Below are positions 1 through 12,704 of a stretch of DNA of 64,000 nt, piece by piece. This DNA is from Solanum dulcamara (lineage: Eukaryota; Streptophyta; Magnoliopsida; Solanales; Solanaceae), in the NCBI RefSeq assembly GCF_947179165.1, contig NC_077243.1, positions 53,372,001 to 53,436,000 on the forward strand. The letters run 5' to 3'. The number at the start of each line of letters is the position of its first letter. Position 1 is the stretch's first letter. Under the pieces are notes generated by a model. That model saw only the letters and a list, made by a program, of their open reading frames with translations. It did no database searches and had not been told where the DNA came from. A program made the position numbers and the translations under genes.

Positions 1-556
1 GGATAAATATGAAGCTAATCAGTCATAAAACATATATATAGGCCACCTTAGAGTGTGACACATGTAATCCCCTAAGTGGTGACATATGTCAAGCCCTTAT
101 TGGGCCAACACATCAAGCCTCCACTCATAGGCTGCCACATGGAGGGTGGGGTCCACCTCCCTTGCTTTATCTTTTGCCATGTGGCACTTCTAGATCCTGC
201 CACATGGCACTCTCTCTTGCTTCTACGTGTCACTTTCTTTTCCTCCTCGTGGGTTTGTAATCTTGTCTTACTTCACGAACCTATGTAATTCTTGCTATGT
301 AAGCTTGGTATGAACTCAAATAGCTTAAGAATGTAAGATTTTCAAGTTGGTAGCTTACGTAAGTAATTCGAGTCCTACGCCTCATTACTTGGCCTCCAAC
401 TTCTTTTGGATTCTTATAACCCAATTTCCAATTGGCTCACTTGGTGACATCTATGAAGCCTAAGAACCTTTCAAGAAACTTAAAACGCTTAAGAAGATTA
501 ATAAACTTAAGAAGCTAAAGAACACGTTCCAAGGTACAAAAGTATGGGGTATAACA
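1..556 (-). repeat. R1 3' LTR, first 556 bp only
   Basis: This matches the outer end of the right-hand LTR (about 7690-8275). Both carry the same run from the CACGTG/CATATG-rich promoter part to the terminal GGGGTATAACA on the plus strand. It abuts a perfect polypurine tract, which fixes its inner edge. The remaining ~2.6 kb lies to the left of the window. Confidence 0.93.
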
Positions 557-570
557 TCCTTCCCCCCTTT
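557..570 (-). other. R1 polypurine tract
   Basis: The minus strand reads AAAGGGGGGAAGGA directly before the LTR terminus TGTTATACC. It is the plus-strand primer site for reverse transcription. The identical 14-mer occurs at the same place in R3, and a one-G-shorter version in R2. Confidence 0.93.
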
Positions 571-739
571 AGAACATTCATCCTCGAATGTGAACCAAAA
601 ACCTTCCTCAAGATCTTATATAGATTACATGGAAATTTCTTTCTATTGTAACAACACATACTTTTATCACGTAACCAATATAAATGTTCAGAAGTTTGGA
701 TTACCTATGGATGTAGGGAATAGGTACGGATACTTGTGT

Positions 740-2150
740 TTTATTTCCTCTTCAGCTAACCAGGTCATTTCTTCACAATTCTCATTTTGCCACAGCACCT
801 TGACGGAAGCTACGTCCTTAGTTTGCAATCTTCTAATCTACCGATCCAGGATGGCGATAGGCTGCTCTTCATAGTATAACTCCTCTATGACCTAGATATC
901 ATCTACGGGATATACTCGGGATGTATCACCAACGCACTTGCAAAGCATTGATACATGAAAGACTGGATGTACTGCTTCCATATCCGCTGGTAGGTCTAGC
1001 TCATAGGCAACCTTACCTATTCGGCAAAGGATGGTAAGGGCCAACATATCTCGGACTCAACTTCCCTTTCTTGCCAAAACTCATTACTCCTTTAATGGGA
1101 GACACCTTCAAGAACACCCAGTCACCCTTTTGAAATTCCAAAGGTCAACATCCATTATCTGCATATGACTTTTGCCGACTCCGGGTAGCTAATAATCTTT
1201 CCTGAATAAGCTTCACCTTCTCCACAGCTTATTGGACCATGTCGGGGCCTATTAATCGAGTTTTGCCAACATCAAACCAACCAATAGGGGATATGCACTT
1301 TCTGCCGTACAAAGCCTCATACGATGCCATCTAGATACTGGAGTGATAGCTGTTATTGTAGGCAAACTCAATAAGTGGTAAATGACTATCCCAGTTACCT
1401 CTAAAGTCAATAATACAGGCATGCAACATATCTTCTAGCATTTGAATAGTATGCTCGGCCTGTCTGTCAGTCTGAGGATAAAATGCTACACTAAGATTCA
1501 CCTACGTTCCCAAGCCTTCTTAGAATGATCTCCAAAAGTTAGCTGTGAACTGAGCTCCCCTGTTAGAGATAATAGATATGGGAACTCCATGAAATCTTAC
1601 TATTTCCTTGATATATAGCTTCGCATAATCCTCAGTTGAGTATATGGTCCTTACTGGAAGGAAGTGGGCTAATTTTGTCAGCCTATCCACAATAACCCAT
1701 ATGGAATCCTATTTTGAGAGAGTGCGAGGTACTCCTATAATGAAATCCATGTTAATCGCTTCTTATTTCTAAGTTGGGATCTCCATTTCTTGTAGTAACC
1801 CACCCAATTTCTGATGTTTAATTTTAACCTATTGGCAGTTCGAGCATTGGGCTACGAACTCTGCTATATCCTTCTTCATATCATCCCATTAATATAAACA
1901 TCTGAGTCTATGATACATCTTGGTTGACCCTAGATGAACAAAATAACGAGCATGGTGTACCTCTCCCAGTATTTGTTGTCATAGCCCTGCAATTTTCGGC
2001 ATACAAACTCTGCCTCTATATTATAGTCTCTGCCAAGTGTGATCTCAAATGGCATATTTTCCTTCTGGAGATCTACTTCCCTATACTATATCAGAACAGG
2101 GTCCTTGTACTGACATTGCTTTATCTCTTCCATGATTGAGGATTCAGCAA
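740..2150 (-). pseudogene. R1 pol: integrase and chromodomain-like C-terminus, decayed
   Basis: Read on the minus strand, the zinc-binding part is visible around 1860-1800 (FVAQCSNCQ), followed by the first catalytic Asp context (MDFI near 1745) and VDRLTK near 1680. Downstream come the region resembling ISNRGAQF, a YPQTDRQAEHT block and [10 protein letters not shown]. The end near 760-880 resembles a chromovirus chromodomain (RRLQTK...SVKVLWQN). Stops occur repeatedly, for example after SNCQ and in the IPT segment, so it is not translatable as one protein. In intact relatives this domain inserts the cDNA and the chromodomain biases targeting to heterochromatin; here only the signature remains. 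Confidence 0.85.
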
Positions 2151-2154
2151 CACC

Positions 2155-2712
2155 TCAAATAGAAACCCCACCATCATCTAAATCAGTTAAGCGGACTCTA
2201 AGGCTAGCTAATTGGCAAATCTCATGCACTCTCTCCCTTCGTTCTGGTTGTACACCTGCCAGGATACCTATTGATTTATGGATGAGTGCATATGCCACCA
2301 CATTTGCTTTCCCTGGGTGGTATAGAATGCCAATATCGTAGTCCTTCAACAATTCTAACCACCTTCTCTATCGTAGATTCAGCTCTTTCTATTTTAAAAT
2401 GTACTGAAGGATTTTTTGGTCCGTATAGATATCAACATATACATCATACAGGTAGTGCCTCCATATTTTTAAAGCATGAATCACTGTTGTTAATTCCAAA
2501 TCATGAGTTGGGTAATTCCTTTTGTGCTTCCTGAGCTATCAGGAGGCATAAGCTATAACTCTACCATGTTGCATTAATACACATCCCAGACCAACACCGA
2601 AAGCATCACAATAAATAACATAGCCATTTGGTCCTTCAGGAAGGGTTAGAATAGGAGCCGTAGTCAATTTATCTTTTAGCAACTGGAATCTTCGCTCACA
2701 AGCATCAGTCCA
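2155..2712 (-). pseudogene. R1 pol: RNase H domain
   Basis: The minus strand shows the gypsy RNase H order: YCDA (first Asp), the HDLELT segment (Glu), IYTDQK (Asp) and the closing YHPGKANVVAYAL at 2300-2340. In the last motif the usual Asp (VADAL) has become Tyr, a single-base GAT to TAT change, so one of the four catalytic acids is lost. Several stops interrupt the frame. It lies between RT and integrase as expected for gypsy elements. Confidence 0.85.
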
Positions 2713-3645
2713 CTAGAACTTAGTCGCCTTTTGAGTTAGCCTGGTTAAAGGCACCGAAATGGAAGCAAACTTTTCTACGAACCTCTTGTAGTATCTTGCT
2801 AGCCCCAAAAAACTACGTACCTCCGTAAGGGTTGTAGGTCTTGGCCAGGCCTTCATGGCCTCAATCTTCTTCATGTCTACGTGAATACCATCGGTCCCAA
2901 TAACGTGCCACAAGAATGACACTAAAGTCAGCCATAATTTATATTTAAAGAACTTAGCGTACAACTTCTGGTCTTAGAGTACTCCTAGTACCACCCACAA
3001 AAGATCTGTGTGATCCTTTTCTAAACACTAATGGAGCATTTGTCAGCCAAAAAGACATCACTCCAAACTCATAATGTTCGTATCAGGTTCTAAACGTGGT
3101 CTTTGGGATATCTGCTTCCCTTACCCGCACTGATGATAGCCCAACCGCAGGTCTATCTTCGAAAAGCACTTAGCACCCTATAATTAGTCAAATAAATTAT
3201 CAATCTTAGGGAGGGGATATCTGTTCTTAATTGTAACCTTGTTCAGCTGCCTGTAGTTGATGCACATTCGCAGTGACCCATCTTTGTTTTTTACAAACAG
3301 TATCGGTACACCCCATGGCGATGTGCTGGGCCTAATGAAGCCTTTTTCTAGCAAGTCTTTTAGCAACTCCTTTAGCTCCTTTAACTCTGCGGGTGCCATT
3401 CTATATGAAGGGATAGGGATAAGTTGAGTATCTGGTAGCACGTCTATAGTGAACTCTATCTCCCATTCAGGAGGAAGACCTATGAGTTCATCTGGGAACA
3501 CATCTGGATATTCATTGACTACGGGCATCGATTGGAGAGATGGCACCTCCGCTTCCAGATTATGCATATGGACTAGATGATAGATATACCCCTTTCTAAT
3601 CATCTTCCTTGCCTTGAGGTATGAAATGAATTTACCCTTCGGCAA
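2713..3645 (-). pseudogene. R1 pol: reverse transcriptase lacking its catalytic DD block
   Basis: The open N-terminal part (3184-3645) begins [13 protein letters not shown] and carries [36 protein letters not shown] and [18 protein letters not shown], all classic gypsy RT. Downstream the fingers/palm sequence runs to a 'TNAPLVF'-like block near 3040, then jumps to LYAKFFKYKLW (2930-2964). In relatives about 30 residues carrying the F-I-D-D catalytic box lie between these; here they are absent, so this is a deletion plus frameshift. The connection part (FLGLARYYKRFV) follows. Upstream there is no protease domain between this RT and the gag zinc knuckle. Confidence 0.9.
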
Positions 3646-3659
3646 TGCTGTGTTCCCTA

Positions 3660-4920
3660 ACTACTAAAGAAGAAGAACCCACAATTGACCCAGTTGGCTG
3701 AGCCGCACCACCTGGAGTACCCTTGAATGGAAACTCCCTCACAATATGTCCTTGGCAGCCACAAGAGAAACAAGCACCTGTATTCCAATGATATTCTCCA
3801 AAATAAGGTCTACCACAATGGGGACACTGGGGCAATGGTAGTCTTGATTGTCGAGAACCCCGGTTCACTTGTGTACTTGAAACCCTAGAGCTTTGACCGG
3901 TTCTCAAATACCCGGTACTCTCAAATCTTCCACTTGGAAACTGTAGAGGTGCACTCTGAGCTGGCTGGGAGGGATATCTATCATGCTGTTGAGGATGCCC
4001 GCCTCAAAAGCCACCATAATAACCTGTTGATTTAGTTCTCTTATGTTGGCCTCTTTCAGAATCTCTCTCAGGCTGACGCCCTCTGTGCCAATCCTCCACT
4101 CCTTGTACATATGCCTGTACCTAAGAAATATCCATGCCTGGTTCATAGAAATGCAGCTATCAATTAGGTGATGATCTAGCCCCATCACATAATGATAAAC
4201 CCTATCAGCCATATCATCCACAATAGTTTGCGCATATCTTGCCAACGAGTCAAACTCAAGGCTATAGTCTCTAATTCTCCTACCATTCTATTTCAACTTT
4301 AAGAATTTCTCAACTTTAGCTCATTTAATTTTTGGAGACAGAAACTGGCCAATAAAAGCTTCTACGAACTCATCCCATTCGGCTGGAGGATCACCCTCAC
4401 CCCTCGACAACTCCCATAAACTCATACCAGTTAGCGGCTATATCACGCAGCCGATATAAAGCCAATTCAACCGACTCGGTCTCTAAGGCCCTAATGATTT
4501 GCAGTGTGTGCTGCAACTACTGGGTGAACTCTTGTGGGTCTTCTACAGGTCTCGACCCATGAAATTATGGGGGATTGTAGGCTAGGAAGTCACGGACCAT
4601 CAACCCATCTTGTCTGTTTGCATCATCTAGGCCATGCCTTCGAGCCTTTCCTTCCATCAGTGCGGTAAGCAAATGCACTGCGTCTCTCATAGATCTATCC
4701 CCTGCCCCTTGCTATAGGTATGGAGGCTCATGTACTGGGGCTTTAGGACCTGCAGCTGCTGCGCAAACTCCTCTGGAGGTGGCGGTATAGTAAAACTTAC
4801 TAATTAAGGCACAATCTTCGGTATAGGCTTGGCACAAGCCCTAGTAACTCTCGGGGCTTGACTGGTTTCCCATGCTGACGAATTTCCCTTCTAGGCGGTT
4901 GTTTCTTTCCTCAGAGGCAT
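3660..4920 (-). pseudogene. R1 gag, decayed
   Basis: The likely start is the minus-strand ATG at 4920 (MPLRKETT), just after a TTGCAG at the end of the leader. The middle keeps a 113-codon open stretch (3904-4245) resembling the capsid (LREILKEANI). The C-terminus has a zinc knuckle, ACFSCGCQGHIVREF (about 3740-3785), a CCHC box with the final Cys changed to Phe. Stops occur in the N-terminal third. Gag packages RNA and forms the virus-like particle. About 25 residues past the knuckle the sequence goes straight to the RT leader, so the protease has been deleted. Confidence 0.85.
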
Positions 4921-5108
4921 TACTGCAAGCATAAGGGTAGATTAGTGAAAGGTCATCCTAAAAACATAGCTCTATTGCACGATCTAAGACAAGAAAGAAA
5001 GATAATATCCTAAATGTCCTGTAGACTCCTATTTATAGATGTGGTGCACAACACACTGATAAACAAGACTCTACTAGACATAGTCTGTGGACATTCTAAG
5101 GAAGGACC

Positions 5109-5120
5109 ACTCTAATTCCA
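5109..5120 (-). other. R1 primer-binding site (tRNA-iMet type, decayed)
   Basis: The minus strand reads TGGAATTAGAGT four bases inside the LTR edge. The undamaged form, TGGTATCAGAGC, occurs in R3 and complements the 3' end of initiator tRNA-Met. This copy differs at three positions. Confidence 0.8.
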
Positions 5121-5124
5121 CTTC

Positions 5125-8100
5125 TATCATGACCCAACCCCGTAGACCGTGACGGGTGTTCGAACTAGACACTCGCATATACCCCTGCTAACTATAAGTA
5201 AACTTGTCCCTTATTTGAGTTATAATGTATCAATAGGCACGATAACATATAAGCCGACGAGGCTAGGATAACATATAGGGTCGTCCCATAATAAAACCCG
5301 CGCGAGCCGATAAGGCTATCATGACAAAGGGGATGCCCAAAACATTCGTCTTATAGGAACAACTGCACATACATACATATACAACCCATATACATGTCCA
5401 CCAGACATTAACAGTAAGAACAGTAACATAGGCGGGACAGGGCACCTGCTGTACCCGTAAACAAATAAATATATACATCGAGACTTAGTACCAAAATCTA
5501 GGCTCCAGTACAATGGAGTGCTTCTGAACTTCTGAGTGGGACTCCTACACTGGCGGATCTCCATAGTGTGTATCTGTACCTGTAGGCATAAAACGAAGCC
5601 CCGCCGAGAAAAGGAGGTCAGTACGGCATATTCACTGAGTATGTAAAGCATAACATAGTATAACTGAGAGCATTTCTGAAATAGACAGTCAGGAGATATC
5701 GGTGTTACTTAAGGAACCACTGTACCTGTACTTGTGAATCATACAAAAAAAATGGATGCTCATATAATACAATATAGCCGGCCCCTTCCGAGACTCGGTG
5801 AATCACATCTGTAGGACCATCATAGGGCCCAGCACCATCATCACCTTATCACATCACATCATCATACATATATATATACATACGTACCCAGCCCTTTAGT
5901 GAGGGACTCAGTGAGTTGTTTATGTCATTGTATTATTATGTTCTCGTATAGCTTACCCGGCCCTTTAGTGAGGGACTCAAAGAGTTGTTCATGTCATTGC
6001 ATTATCATGTTCTCGTATAGCATACCCGTCCTTTTAGTGAGGAACTTGGTGGATAATGTAGTGACCTGCGGATAATTTCCTACCTAGCCCGGGACTCGGT
6101 GATAGGAGGGGTTATAGTTTACACGAGTAGAATAGTTAGTAACCATATGCTATTTAAAACATTGTCCAAGACTCAATGAAGTAATAAAAATAAATTCTCA
6201 TTTGAAAATTAGGACGGTAGTCATATCAGTCATCCCTCAAATAGCACTATTGGTTATATCAAAAGAGCCTTAGAAACCATAGGCGTGAATCAAGATGATA
6301 CAAAATAACTTAGAAAAGTCAAGGACATTAATTAATAGAGAATATCTAAGAACAGGAATCATGAATCACCCTCGAGACTTATGAATGGAATTAACCCCAA
6401 AGCTCATATTAATCCTTACTTAATTCTAATACATGCCAAAAGAAAGAAAACACTTATTTACATACTCTCTACATTCCCTCATGTAGTCGCCATATACATA
6501 TATGCCATGGAACGTACGACCCAATCCTTAGATAGTAACATATGCCGAGGAACATTCAGCCCGATCCTTAGATAGTAACATATGTCATACTTCGCCCATC
6601 AAGGGACTCGGTACCATAAACATTTCATCATAACATCATAACTTATGTCAAAGACATATCAAGAGAGAAGAAGGATAGCTTTACATACTTATGCCATAAA
6701 CATGCCAAGACAAAGAAGGTAGCTTCACATACCTCTTATGGATTACCCTTAACCACGTTTGCCTCATTGTATTTTGAACCTATTTAACATGAAACCAACA
6801 CTAAGTTTAATAACCTTTCACTTTCCAATTTCCAACTCTACAACCAAGTATCCATAGGAATCATTTCCTTATCAATTTTCCTCGACTAGTTTATTACTAG
6901 TTCCGAAGTTGGCAGAAATTGGGCAGCATCTCCCTTGTAATTTGCCCTATACCAAACATAATCTTGGAAGAAATATTACCAACAACAACTAGCAGCTATA
7001 TATACAAGTAAATTACTTCAACATTATACAATACAACCTCCAACCAACTCGCTCAAAACTACGATACCAAAATAGAGATTTTAATCTTTGTTTCGTAAAA
7101 CCTTTAACCATATGAAATGGAGCATCATGTGTCTGAAAAAAACAGCACCCACACCATTTTTAGAACATTTTCCATCCCTAAAACACACAACCAACCCATC
7201 TGAAACCGCAGCACCAAAATAACATCACACTACTCGACTTCGATTTAACTTTAACGACTTCAATTTAGTTTGTTTCTAACGTCAAGTATCCTTATACAAT
7301 TTTTCCACTTCCAGCCTCATTTAAGAAATTTATTATACTTCATAACAACATCATAGACTCCGATTTGAAAGGGAAAGCCTTACCTTGCCCGAACCTCGCC
7401 AAAACTCGCCTCGAAAGCTCTTTTAATGGGGCTGAAACTTTGTGGTTGTTTGTTATACTTTTGGTGATGATACAAACAATAAATTTACATTATTAACACT
7501 TTAATACCCTCTTTTTATACCCTAGATAATTAATTCACGAAACGAAATCTAAGAGCTTACCTTTTTGGCTCTAAATCCATGGCTCTCTCTCTCAAGCTTA
7601 AGGTTTCTCTTCTCTCTTTGTTTTCTAGAATTTTCTTGATAAGGATGAACTAAATGATAAAGATAAATCTAATAAGTCATAAAAATATATATATGGGACA
7701 ACTTACGGTGTGACATATGTCATCTCCTAAGTGGTGACACGTGTCAAGCCCTTATTGGTCCAATACATAAAGCCTCCACTCATGGGCTACCATATGGCAG
7801 GTAGGGTCTACCTCCCTTGCTTCAGCTTCTGCCATGTGGCACTTCCATCTACTACCATATGGCAATCTCTCTTGCTTCCATGTGTCACTTTATTTTCCTC
7901 CTCGTGGGTTCATAATCTCGTCTTACTTCACGAACCTATGTAATCCTTGCTATGTAAGCTTGGTATAAACTCAAATAGCTTAAGAATGTAAGATTTTCAA
8001 GTTGGTAGCTTATGTAAGTAAGTCGAGTCCTATGACTCATTACTAGGCCTCCAACTTCTTCCGGATTCTTATAACCGTATTTCCAATCTTTTCTATTATG

Positions 8101-8275
8101 GGTTATCACATTCTCCTTTCCTTAGAGTTATTTGATAGCGTTATAGATTATTCGGCTCACGTGGTGACTTCTAAGAAGCCTAAGAACCTTTCAAGAAATT
8201 AAAAGGCTTAAGAAGCTTAAGAAACTTAAGAAGCTTAAGAACACATTCCAAGGTACAAAAGTATGGGGTATAACA
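5125..8275 (-). repeat. R1 5' LTR (3151 bp)
   Basis: The outer end (8275, minus-strand TGTTATACC) is matched by the left LTR; the inner end is fixed by the PBS and by comparison with the R2 and R3 LTR ends (...GGGTCRTGAYA). The usual terminal CA has become TA. The promoter side near 7685-7745 has a TATATATATA run and a CACGTG (7738-7743). No coding sequence is seen. The short open frames inside are not conserved as proteins. Confidence 0.92.
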
Positions 8276-10070
8276 CAATGTGTTTATATTTATGCTTATA
8301 TATTGATGAGATTTAATGGATTCCAATGTCATAATTAATAAATAGAAAGTTGATTACCTACGTCAAGTTATTCAGGCCCATATTTAAGGTATGTTAAGGA
8401 GAAAAAATTTCTTTTAAAATCGCACGAATTCTAGAAATTACAAATCATCAAGTTAGTTCTACTATTCCATGGCTTGGAAGACCCTCTAAGAATGGCATTG
8501 GGATGTCCACTGATCTTATTTCTTTAATTTATCATATCATTATCAAGCTTATACTATTGTGAAGTATGTTTGGCGATCAAATTTATGTTCCGTAATGTTT
8601 CTTATTGCTTATATCTATTAGCAAGCTATTATTTTAAGAGTGAGGCTAAATGTTAGAGATTAGTATGTTATATCTAAGGGTGATGTTAAACTATTCTTTC
8701 TTGTGTGAAGTTCTTACAAAAAATTATTTGAAAATAATATTCATACTAAATCTTGTACTCCATTCTTTTGGCTATATACTTGTCAAGCAATCATGTTTCT
8801 AAAAAGGGTTATACTATTACCAAAATGTAGCCATTCATAAATCAAGTCAGACATGTCAATCTCCTTTTAATTTCCAAAGTGATTAACTTGTTAATTTAAA
8901 GTCGAATCAAGAGCTTCAAGTCTATTATTAGTTTTATAGGCCTAAAGGGTCATATAAAGGTTAGATGAAGTTACGATGAGATTCTTTAAGCACCTTAAAC
9001 TCTTTATGAATATTCTCAAGTTTAAGTACCTTTCTCAAACCGAGTTTAGTGTTCAAGTTTATTCTAAAAGCATATTAGGTTCTACAAGATATTTGCATGC
9101 TATACAAAAATAGTTATGAGATTATGAGAATAGGACTACCAATGAGCCAAGATTGGCTAAGTTCTTGTTATGACCTACTATGTGCATTCAAAGTTTATAT
9201 CATACATGGCATGTTATGAATGGACTTTGAGCTATAATTTGAGAGATGGGGGCCTATTTGTCCAGAAAGCTATATATATGGAAACAAGTTAGCAATATGA
9301 TGTCGCTTTTTACTGGAAGAGATCGCCATTGCTAGATTTGGCTGGGTATATTATGAATTTGCATCTATATATAAGTATTCACTACATACGATTACATGAT
9401 CATACCATGCATATTTGATTATTATGAGGTCAGATGTCGGCCATGCAGGCTATAAGAGTTTCTCTTTCAGGTGGTATCTCTATTACCCTTTCTACTACAT
9501 CTACTTATGATTCTACTTGCCACCTTTCATACCAGTATATTGTTATCCATACTTACATCCGATTACCTGGAGATAACGTATTTTGTGCTACAGGTTCAGA
9601 TAGAGGTCTTGATTAGCCTTTGCTATAGGGGTGTTGTCTCAGTTGAGGATTGGTAAGCTCTATTCTTCCTTGAATTGTTGATTGTCTGTTAGTTTTGTAT
9701 AAATGAGTTTGATACATAATGGTATGTATTATTGGTGCCCTTTCCCAACTAGTTGAGTTTTAGTATTCGTAGATACTTATGGACATACTTTGTTGGGTCT
9801 CCTTAACTTCTATTTATAGCCTAGTTGGCTTATCATATATATGATCTTAGTTGCAGCCTTGTCGGCTTGCTATTTCTCTATAAGATAAGTTGGCCTTGTC
9901 GGCCTTTCGATTATATTATTGATATTTTTGTGACCTCATTGGTCCAATTATCGTGTTCAATAGTTGATTGTGATGGCCTTTGCGTCCCTCAATGTTTTCT
10001 TTTTATTATGTTTTAGTTGCTAGCTCAGTTAAATAAATTATTGGGTGCCTGTTGCGCCTCCCATTCTCTG
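8276..10070 (+). repeat. Degraded LTR-like sequence, unassigned family
   Basis: No protein-coding signal is present. The second half (9430-10070) has the texture of a plus-strand gypsy LTR of another family, with repeated GCCTTGTCGGC and GCCTAGTTGGC phrases (9820-9990) and CTACAGGTTCAGATAGAGG (9590-9610). The first half is AT-rich and unrecognised. No paired copy, PBS or polypurine tract was found, so boundaries are only the neighbouring elements. Confidence 0.4.
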
Positions 10071-10074
10071 GGCA

Positions 10075-10570
10075 TGAAAGAGACAAGAAACGAATGATCA
10101 TATTATGAAGATAATTCTTGAAGAAGAACCCCGAGATATAACAAATGATAAGATCATAGAGAACGTCCAAATAACTAACAATGAGGAGAATGAAAAAATA
10201 TCAATAAATTATGTGTTAACGATATAAAGCTGGAATCGAAACAATATTGTGGTTGACAATATTTGTTTCTTATAATTTTATTATTGAATTATGGAAAAAG
10301 ATGAGGATTGGGAACTAAAACTGTCAATGAATTCAGACAGAGAAATGATTGGCCAAAATAGAAGGACATAGTTCAAGCGGCAATGACTCACTTGAAAAAT
10401 GTGAAGTTTTTGGACCAATAGTCCGGACATCTGAAGGTGTCAAGCCAGTGAGGTACAAATGTATTTTTTGTGAAAATGAAATGAAAAAGGTGAAGTCGTA
10501 ATATATAAAGGATGACTTATGGTACAAGAATTTTCTCAAAGGTCTGTATCAATTATGTGGAGACATATTC
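10075..10570 (+). pseudogene. K pol fragment: integrase C-terminus to RT start
   Basis: The plus strand shows copia motifs with frameshifts: INYVLT...SWNRNNIVVDNIF near 10205-10265, then CEVFGPIVRTSEGVKPV near 10405-10455 and YKCIFCENEMKK, the start of the copia RT. It stops at 10570 in the middle of the RT where the solo LTR begins. Many stops are present. Confidence 0.8.
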
Positions 10571-12704
10571 TATAATGACCTGACCTGGAGCCTAGTCGTA
10601 ACACGGTGATCAATACCCCGAAGGGCTCCAACCAAGACTCTTGACATATCATAAGCATACATAAGATAAATTAAATGTGGAAATTACATAGGAAGAGTCT
10701 AAATTATGAATCATAAAGAGATGTAAACTTCACTACATAGACTCCATAACATTTGTCTAATATATGCCTCCACTACTCAAGAAGGATGGGAGATAAGACA
10801 TATTCCTAGCTCACCCTCTATACAAATATAAAATATTCTTTAAAATGAAAACAACAACATCATAACTAGTCCTCGATAGATGAGGACTCACCAAAAATCC
10901 ACCAATATAGAAGCTCAACTAGCCATGTGTGCATGGAATATGATCCTCGACATACATGATAAAAAGGGATAATCAAAGTCATGAGAAAACTATAATGGTC
11001 AACTATTTAAAAAACATCGGTGAGATCATAAAGAACATAAATAAAATATATATATGTGGGATAGAACCATAACCGATACTAAGACCATGCGAGCTATAAC
11101 ATGGAATTCCGATATCTCCCCATACAATGGAAGAAAGGAGAATCTACTTGCCAAGGTAGATTCTACCCCACTAGGTGAATCATGCACATATGCTATATTT
11201 AGATCCACTATCTAAGCCAAAGGAAATCCTACGGTGGCATGTAGTTATGAGACAACAGACTTTATGTAAGGACCTCATAAGTCGAGCCTCCACCTCAAGT
11301 CATCATTCAGTGCTAAGTCAAATCCCATGGAATAAATACAGAGTGATCATACTTACCTATATCATAAAACTTTTACATAGGTTTAATATTCGTAGAGTAG
11401 CTCATTTTCATAACATACTTGTAATGTGAGTATAAGTTTTTCAACATCACAATATCATACTTGCATAATTGATATCATTAGGTTCTTTTTTCACACACAT
11501 CGGGCCCTAAGCAACCTTTTCCATAACTTGCATGAAATTCATAATTTTATCATAATTGAAATTCATAATCATAATTCATACTTGAAATTAGGAAAAACTT
11601 GAATACATAGTCATTTGGTTGAAAACCATGAGAATACTTTGAAATCATTGAACTTCATAATCATACTTCATGTAAATCATCATGTAAAATATCTTCATGC
11701 ATGGGCATTCATAATTCAACTTGAAATAATACCATTCATGAAGAAACATACTTATAATGATTATTGAAAACAATTAAAAACAAAATTGAAACAAACCAAT
11801 TAAATTCATCAAACTAAGGTTATATACCAATTGAAATTCATGAGATTTTGAATGAAAACCTTTGGCCTCCATGGGTTAAAGGGACCCATGGATCAATCCC
11901 AACATACCTTGAATGAAATTGAACTTGAAATTGAGTTTAAAAGGAGACTTGTTCTTGGGGAAACCCTATCCAAAATTTGAAGAAAATGAAGATATCCTTG
12001 AATAACCTTGGAAGAGAAGTCTTAAAGTGATATTAGAGTTTGTAAGGGAAAAAAATAGACTTAGGAGTATTTAGGACAATTACATAATGAATCTAGTTCA
12101 GAAAACATCCACATACATTAATGAAAGAATAGGGAAAATACCGAATTACCATTTATTTAACTGGACAATAGGACTTCATAAAGGACCCATCATGGTATGT
12201 AATGCCATCACGGACTGTGGTGGTATCTGTAATGCTAGACTTGGTCTTGAATCTTGAGATTTCATGGGAAGAGTTACGGGGTTCCCTCTACGGAGACTTT
12301 CATGGTCCGTGGAGGTCATTACAGTCCATGAATCGCAATCGTGGTGCAGAACCTGCAGGATGGTCTACAGGAGTGAACACCATAGAACCCACCATGTTAT
12401 GTAAAGGGAATCACGATCTATGGTTGTGAGGCATGGTCCTAGCCTTGGGGAAATTCCTAAGGGTCTAAGGAGAGGGGTCACCACAACTTGTGGTTCTTAC
12501 CACTGCTCGTGGTCCCTCATCATGGTCTCTTCCCTAAAGTACTGGATTTCAGAACCACCACCACGATGGCTCACCACAATTCATAGTGCTAACTACGGCC
12601 CATGATGGCCTTCGTGGTCATCACCTAGTGCTAAAAGCTACATTTTTCTGGGGTTTTGTCTTTGGTTCTTCATTTTTCTACTTTCCAACTTCTGGGGTGT
12701 TATA
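10571..12704 (-). mobile_element. S1: solo LTR inserted in copia RT
   Basis: The segment is flanked by a perfect 5-bp duplication, TATTC at 10566-10570 and 12705-12709. Its ends are TATAATGACC and GGTGTTATA, an inverted pair (minus strand TATAACACC, probably a decayed TGTAACACC). Removing it and one TATTC restores the copia reading sense, which proves it is an insertion. It has no PBS, polypurine tract or internal coding region, so it is the product of LTR-LTR recombination. The part at 12180-12620 is dense in short palindromic CGTGG/CCACG modules such as CATGGTCCGTGGAGG. Confidence 0.9.

Larger units (their letters stand above)
1..8275 (-). mobile_element. R1: Ty3/gypsy chromovirus with ~3.15 kb LTRs
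   Basis: The element reads right to left: 5' LTR at the right (5125-8275), primer-binding site, gag, pol, polypurine tract, then the first 556 bp of the 3' LTR before the window edge. Both LTR copies start on the minus strand with TGTTATACCCC and share the stretch downstream of it. Pol carries RT, RNase H, integrase and a chromodomain-like tail, which places it among plant chromoviruses; Tekay/Del is my guess from the long LTRs and sequence style. Gag and pol hold many stops and frameshifts, the protease is absent and the RT catalytic block is deleted, so this copy could not move on its own. The left target duplication is outside the window; the base after the right LTR is 8276. Confidence 0.93.
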
